From contig NZ_CALUYL010000021.1 of the NCBI RefSeq assembly GCF_944324995.1, positions 1 to 59,530 of the forward strand: a DNA stretch of 59,530 bases, in the 5' to 3' direction. The number at the start of each line of letters is the position of its first letter. Position 1 is the first letter of the stretch. Below the pieces are notes generated by a model that was not told where the DNA came from, ran no database searches, and was given only the letters and a program-made list of their open reading frames with translations. This document shows, one piece after another, positions 55,174 to 59,530 of this stretch. The DNA comes from an uncultured Mailhella sp. (GTDB taxonomy: Bacteria; Desulfobacterota; Desulfovibrionia; Desulfovibrionales; Desulfovibrionaceae). Made by a program: the position numbers and the translations under genes.

Positions 55174-56624
55174 GCCAGATCATGCTCCTTGATAGTCGGT
55201 TCTTCCACCTGATAGGTGAGCAGCGGAGGCGTGGCCTTCACATCGAGGCCCGCGCCGTAGCTGAAGATCTTCTGAATCATGCGGCCAAACTGCTGCTTGA
55301 GCGCGAACACGGGAATGTCCATGGGGCAGGCGCGTTCGCATTCGGTGCAGCCCGTGCAGCGCCCGGCGAGGTGCTGGGCGTGGATGAGCTGGAAGAACAG
55401 CTTCTGCTGCACGGTGTCTTCCTGCGTGACCCACGCGGGATCGCGGGTGTCGGACACGCAGTAGTCGCGGCAGACGCACATGGGGCAGGCGCCGCGGCAG
55501 GCGTGGCAGGCAATGCAGCGTTCCATCTGGCCCTTCCAGTAGCCCATGCGCTCCTCAAGACTCAAGGAGTCGAGGAAGCGCAGGCCGGGCAGACGGCCGT
55601 CGGCCGGAGCCGCGGGCTCCACGGTGGGATTGCCCACGAACACGTCGGAGAGAACGGCGTTCGGCCTGGTGCAGAGGCGGCACTTGTCCTGCGCGACTTC
55701 CGCCATGGTCATTTCGTATTCCTGACCTCCGGCGGTGACGGTCAGCTTGTTGCCGCGGCCGACGCAGGATTCGATCTTCGCGCCTTCGGGGAGTTTGGCC
55801 AGAATGCGGGGCAGGCTCACGGTGCCGTTGCAGCCCATGCCGAAGATCTTCACATCCTCGCGGGAAATGAGATTTTCGGCGAGCAGCTCGACCACGCCCT
55901 TGCTGTCGCAGCCCTTGACCACCACGCCTATCTTGCGGCCCTTGTACTGGGGCAGATACACGGCGAGGTTGTGAACGTTGAAGGGGCCCCAGATGAGGGA
56001 ATCCACTTCTTCGGGGGTGGTCATGAACACGGGTTCGGCGTGAATGGCGTCGAAGCCCTGCTTCCAGCCGAGCACGCCTTCGAGGCCTTCGGCGAGCGCG
56101 TCCTTGATGGCCTGCTTGAGTTCGGGCAGCGAGGGATGCGCGCCGCAGCCGAGCGGACGGATGGACTCGATGAGTTCTTCGGGGCGATCATAGCGGGCGG
56201 GCACGTCTTCCCAGCGGGGAGCGGGTCCGAGCGCGTGGATGCGGTTCGTGAAGTTGGTGACCACGTCCTTCCAGCGCTGACCTTCGGAAGCGGAAACCCA
56301 GGTGTACTCGAAGCGGTCGGGATTGATGCCGATGACCGGCAGGAAATCCTTGAGCAGTTCCAGACGACGACGGGCGTAGTAGTTGCCCGCGGAATAGTGG
56401 CAGTCGCGCGGATGGCAGCCCGACACCAGAACGCCGTCGGCCCCGTTGATGAGGGCCTTGAGCACGAAGAGAGGATTCACGCGGCCGGAACAGGGGACGC
56501 GGATGATGCGAAGGTCGGTAGGCTGCACGGCGCGGGCGGTACCGGCCGTATCGGCGCCGCCGTAAGAGCACCAGTTACAAAGAAAACCTACGATACGGAG
56601 CTCCTTGCCAGCTAGGACAGACAT
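55170..56624 (-). CDS. FlxD-FlxC fusion (MvhD-like domain plus 4Fe-4S dicluster protein)
   Basis: 484 aa. Residues 1-140 are an MvhD/FlxD domain (FLCNWCSYGGADTAGTAR, VPCSGRVNPLFVLKA, GCHPRDCHY), which carries a [2Fe-2S] cluster linking to HdrA. Residues about 165-484 are FlxC-like with an FrhB-type centre and two 4Fe-4S sites (CIACHACRGACPMC and CTGCTECERACPMD). In Desulfovibrio vulgaris these functions are recorded as separate FlxC and FlxD; here one reading frame covers both without a break. It overlaps hdrA by 13 bases. Confidence 0.85.
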   Translation of the reverse strand: MSVLAGKELRIVGFLCNWCSYGGADTAGTARAVQPTDLRIIRVPCSGRVNPLFVLKALINGADGVLVSGCHPRDCHYSAGNYYARRRLELLKDFLPVIGINPDRFEYTWVSASEGQRWKDVVTNFTNRIHALGPAPRWEDVPARYDRPEELIESIRPLGCGAHPSLPELKQAIKDALAEGLEGVLGWKQGFDAIHAEPVFMTTPEEVDSLIWGPFNVHNLAVYLPQYKGRKIGVVVKGCDSKGVVELLAENLISREDVKIFGMGCNGTVSLPRILAKLPEGAKIESCVGRGNKLTVTAGGQEYEMTMAEVAQDKCRLCTRPNAVLSDVFVGNPTVEPAAPADGRLPGLRFLDSLSLEERMGYWKGQMERCIACHACRGACPMCVCRDYCVSDTRDPAWVTQEDTVQQKLFFQLIHAQHLAGRCTGCTECERACPMDIPVFALKQQFGRMIQKIFSYGAGLDVKATPPLLTYQVEEPTIKEHDLA

Positions 56625-58585
56625 AGGGCGTTAACCTCCGCGAGAAGCTGATTGTCGGTGAAGTGGGCGACCTGAATGGCGCCCTGCGGGCAGGTGGCCG
56701 TGCAGAGGCCGCAGCCCTGGCAGACGGTTTCGATCACGTGGGCCTTCTTCTGGCCGCGGATCTCCACCTCTTCGATGGCCTGATAGGGGCATACCTGGAT
56801 GCACTTGCCGCAGTCCACGCAGCGCTTGATGTCCACCACGGACACCTGCGGATCGTTCTCCAGCTTGGGCTTGGAGAAGAGCGCCATGACCTTGGCTGCG
56901 GCGGCGCTGCCCTGCGCCACGGAGGCGGGAATGTCCTTGGGGCCCTGGCACACGCCGGCGAGATACACGCCTGCGGTGTTGGTTTCCACGGGGCGCAGCT
57001 TCACGTGGCTTTCCATGAAGAAACCGTAGTGGTCGTAGGAAATGCGCAGCTTTTCGGCGAGGCTTCCCGCGCCCTTTGCGCCTTCCACGCCCACGGCGAG
57101 CACCACCATGTCGGCGTCCACCTCAACGGGCTGACCGAGCAGGGTGTCGGCGCCGCGCACGATGTAGCCCACCTTGCCGTCGGGACGGACCGTCGGCTGG
57201 ATGGCGGACACGCGGCCGCGGATGTACTGCACGCCGTACTCTTCCTGAGCGCGACGGGTGAATTCATCGTACATCTTGCCCGGAGCGCGGATGTCCATGT
57301 AGAACACGAAGGCTTCGGCATCGGGCAGATGATCCTTGGTCATGATGGCCTGCTTGGCCGTGTACATGCAGCAGAAGCCGGAGCAGTACGGGCGGTCGAT
57401 GGAGCAGTCGCGGGAGCCCACGCACTGGATGAACACGATGTTCTTGGGTTCCATGCCGTCGGAAGGACGATGGATGTGGCCGCCGGTGGGGCCGGAGGCG
57501 GACATCATGCGTTCGTACTGCAGGCTCGTGATGACGTCGGGATACGCGCCGCCGCCGTATTCCTTGTACACGGTCCAGTCCACGAGATCGTAGCCGGTGG
57601 CCGCGATGATGGCGCCCACCTTTTCTTCCACGATTTCATCCACCATGTCGTACACGATGGCGCCGGTGGGGCACACCTTGGCGCACACGCCGCACTTGCC
57701 TTCCTTGATCTTGCGGCAGTAGTCGGGGTTGATGGTGGCCTTTTTGGGAATGGCCTGCGGGAAGGGAATGTTGATGGCGCGGCAGTTGCTGATGTCTTCG
57801 TTGAAGGCGTCGGGCACGTTCTTGGTGGGGCACTTTTCGGTGCAGGTGCCGCAGCCCGTGCACTTGGTCCAGTCAACGTAGGTGGCGCGCTTTCTGATCT
57901 TCACGGTGAAGTTGCCCACGAAGCCGGAAATGCTCTCCACCTCGGAATGGGCGTAGAGCGTGATGTTCGGATTCTGGGCCACGTCCACCATCTTGGGCGC
58001 GAGCACGCAGCTTGAGCAGTCGATGGTGGGGAAGGTCTTGTCGAGCTTGGCCATCTTGCCGCCGATGGTGCTTTCGCGCTCCACCATGACCACGCCGATG
58101 CCGGAATCGGCCGCATCGAGAGCAGCCTGAATGCCGGCCACGCCGCCGCCGATGACGAGCACGCGCTTGGTCACGTCGAACTGCTTGGCGTAGAGGGGGG
58201 TGTTGCGGCGCAGCTTTTCCACGGCGAGGCGCACGAGTTCGGCGGCCTTGTTGGTGTTGGCTTCGCGGTCGCGGCCGATCCAGGAGACGTGCTCGCGGAT
58301 GTTGGCCATTTCAAACATGTAGCGGTTGAGGCCGGCGCGCTCCACCGTGCGGCGGAACGTGGGCTCGTGCATTCTGGGCGAGCAGGAAGCCACCACCACG
58401 CCGTCGAGGCCGTGGGTCTTGATGGCCTGAACGATGTTTTCCTGTCCGGGCTCGGAACAGGTGTACATGGTGTCTTCGGAGAAGACGACATCGGGATAGG
58501 TCAGCGCGATCTTGGCGACCGTGGCGGTATCCACCGTCGCTTCGATGTTGCTGCCGCAGTGACAGACGAATACGCCGATTTTCAT
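56612..58585 (-). CDS. hdrA: heterodisulfide reductase subunit A-like flavoprotein HdrA
   Basis: 657 aa, the likely bifurcating FAD protein. An N-terminal domain (about 1-135; MKIGVFVCHCGSNI, cluster Cys CSPRMHEPTF) is followed by the FAD fold (VIGGGVAGIQAALDAADSG), the cluster KTFPTIDCSSCVLAPKM, an inserted ferredoxin domain (CTGCGTCTEKCPTKN, CGVCAKVCPTGA), and a C-terminal two-cluster ferredoxin (CVDCGKCIQVCPYQA, CQGCGLCTATCPQGA). It overlaps hdrB by four bases and the flxD/C gene by 13, so translation is tightly coupled. Overall length is that of the standard HdrA. Confidence 0.93.
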   Translation of the reverse strand: MKIGVFVCHCGSNIEATVDTATVAKIALTYPDVVFSEDTMYTCSEPGQENIVQAIKTHGLDGVVVASCSPRMHEPTFRRTVERAGLNRYMFEMANIREHVSWIGRDREANTNKAAELVRLAVEKLRRNTPLYAKQFDVTKRVLVIGGGVAGIQAALDAADSGIGVVMVERESTIGGKMAKLDKTFPTIDCSSCVLAPKMVDVAQNPNITLYAHSEVESISGFVGNFTVKIRKRATYVDWTKCTGCGTCTEKCPTKNVPDAFNEDISNCRAINIPFPQAIPKKATINPDYCRKIKEGKCGVCAKVCPTGAIVYDMVDEIVEEKVGAIIAATGYDLVDWTVYKEYGGGAYPDVITSLQYERMMSASGPTGGHIHRPSDGMEPKNIVFIQCVGSRDCSIDRPYCSGFCCMYTAKQAIMTKDHLPDAEAFVFYMDIRAPGKMYDEFTRRAQEEYGVQYIRGRVSAIQPTVRPDGKVGYIVRGADTLLGQPVEVDADMVVLAVGVEGAKGAGSLAEKLRISYDHYGFFMESHVKLRPVETNTAGVYLAGVCQGPKDIPASVAQGSAAAAKVMALFSKPKLENDPQVSVVDIKRCVDCGKCIQVCPYQAIEEVEIRGQKKAHVIETVCQGCGLCTATCPQGAIQVAHFTDNQLLAEVNALCLS

Positions 58586-59530
58586 GATGCGGCTCCTGCG
58601 GCCTTCATGGCTTCAAGCTCGGCGGAAACACGGGCCTTGCGGCGTTCGGCGATCTTGTCCAGAAGGGGATAGGGATTGACGGCCAGCTTGTCCAGACGCA
58701 TGGCGTTCTTGGGCAGACCGAAGGCGAGCGCAATGAGCTGGGTGTAGTAGAACACCGGCAGACCGAAAAAGCTCTTCTTCGAGATTCTGGCGGCCTGACG
58801 CTGGCGCAGGTCGAGATTCATGTGGCAGAGCGGGCAGGCGGTGACCACGGCTTCGGCGCCCACGGCCTTGGCGGTGTCGAGGATGCGTCCGCTCAGAGAG
58901 CCGGGAATGTTCACGTCCGGAATGCCCATGGCCGCGCCGCAGCATTCGGTCTTCAGGGCGAAGGGCAGCACTTCCGCGCCGAGCGCCTTCATGATGTTGT
59001 CGAGGGAGACGGGGTTTTCCGGATCGTCGAACTTCGCCACGTGCGCGGGACGGCTCAGGAGGCAGCCGTAGTAGGTGACCACCTTGATGCCTTCCAGAGG
59101 ATAGGTCACGCGGGAGGCGATGTTTTCCACGCCCACGTTCTCCACGATGGCCTGAAGCACGGAATAGGTTTCCATGAGATCGGCGCCGCCGTCGGCGTTG
59201 GCCGGAGTGGGGGCGTCGAGCAGCTCGTCCACCTTGGCCTTGAAGGCGGGATTCTGCATGCGGTGGCGGGCCATCTTGAGGTTGGAGGAGCAGCTCGGGC
59301 AGGGCGAAATCACGCAGTCGGCGCCGGTCTTGGCGGCCTGCATGAGGTTGCGGGCGGCAAGCGCGCCGGAAAGCTCGTGACTCACGGAGTGGGCCGGCGT
59401 GGAGCCGCAGCAGTTCCAGTCCTCGATTTCCACGAGGTCCATGTTCAGGGCGTTGCACACCGCGCGGGTGGAGGCTTCATACTCCACAGAGGTGCCGTGG
59501 CCCGAACAGCCGGGATAATAGGCGTATTTC
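58582..59530 (-). CDS. hdrB: heterodisulfide reductase subunit B-like protein HdrB (5' end outside the window)
   Basis: 316 residues to the window edge. The frame is open past the GTG at 59487: the residues just upstream, KYAYYPGCSGHGTS, are the normal beginning of HdrB, so only the first few codons are missing. Two CCG domains carry the non-cubane cluster cysteines: DWNCCGST with SPCPSC, and TECCGAA with TACPLC, plus YYGCLL. This subunit reduces the disulfide, probably of DsrC or a DsrC-like protein rather than CoM-CoB. hdrC and adh are expected to the right. Confidence 0.93.
   Translation of the reverse strand, partial: KYAYYPGCSGHGTSVEYEASTRAVCNALNMDLVEIEDWNCCGSTPAHSVSHELSGALAARNLMQAAKTGADCVISPCPSCSSNLKMARHRMQNPAFKAKVDELLDAPTPANADGGADLMETYSVLQAIVENVGVENIASRVTYPLEGIKVVTYYGCLLSRPAHVAKFDDPENPVSLDNIMKALGAEVLPFALKTECCGAAMGIPDVNIPGSLSGRILDTAKAVGAEAVVTACPLCHMNLDLRQRQAARISKKSFFGLPVFYYTQLIALAFGLPKNAMRLDKLAVNPYPLLDKIAERRKARVSAELEAMKAAGAAS

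Noticed and set aside
59487-59530. GTG at 59487 as the start of hdrB
   Set aside because: The residues upstream in frame (YYPGCSGHG) are the conserved HdrB N-terminus, so the gene continues past the window edge.

Overview
The window looks like chromosomal DNA of a high-GC, strictly anaerobic, sulfite/sulfate-respiring bacterium of the Desulfovibrionaceae (Desulfovibrio/Bilophila/Mailhella-like; the genus cannot be settled from sequence alone). The main reasons are a canonical DsrC with both C-terminal cysteines, an Hnd-type NADP-reducing [FeFe] hydrogenase, NfnAB, and a flx-hdr cluster, together with the gene order ispE, tRNA-Gln, prs, rplY.

Layout. 1-2.8 kb: end of an hnd operon (hndC partial, hndD). 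2.9-8.0 kb: two small unknown genes, an RlmD-like rRNA methyltransferase and a large EAL-domain signalling protein. 8.5-13.6 kb: metal homeostasis and membrane genes (CsoR-type repressor, P1B-type ATPase with an operator placed inside its promoter, YitT and HPP membrane proteins, a GNAT acetyltransferase). 13.7-18.2 kb: an exported amidase behind a sigma-54-type promoter, then glpK-glpF. 18.3-20.8 kb: a polar amino-acid ABC transporter operon with a possible leader-peptide attenuator. 21.2-25.8 kb: nfnAB, a beta-carbonic anhydrase, and a Mn2+ (yybP-ykoY) riboswitch in front of terC. 25.9-27.4 kb: an unusually long gene-free stretch containing imperfect ~19-20-nt repeats. 27.5-31.3 kb: a small exported protein, a VWA-OmpA fusion, dsrC, a YchJ-like protein and ruvC. 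31.4-36.3 kb: rplY, prs, tRNA-Gln, ispE, an extended cmk and hisC. 36.9-45.1 kb: a universal stress protein, a very large membrane sensor whose phosphorelay residues are all missing, a TPR protein, an M16C protease and a small unknown. 45.4-52.6 kb: EVE protein, tandem repeats, an EF-G-like GTPase, trmFO, an unknown, CorA, and an NlpC/P60 lipoprotein. 52.9 kb to the end: flxA-flxB-flxDC-hdrA-hdrB, read leftwards, with hdrB cut by the window edge.

How it fits together. Three different flavin/iron-sulfur machines that connect ferredoxin, NAD(P)H and low-potential thiols (Hnd, NfnAB, Flx-Hdr) lie within 60 kb, and DsrC, the trisulfide/thiol carrier proposed as a partner of Hdr-type enzymes, lies between them. 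The rest is housekeeping (translation, tRNA modification, isoprenoid, histidine and nucleotide synthesis) mixed with regulation that can be read directly from the DNA. No insertion sequences, phage genes or CRISPR arrays were seen.
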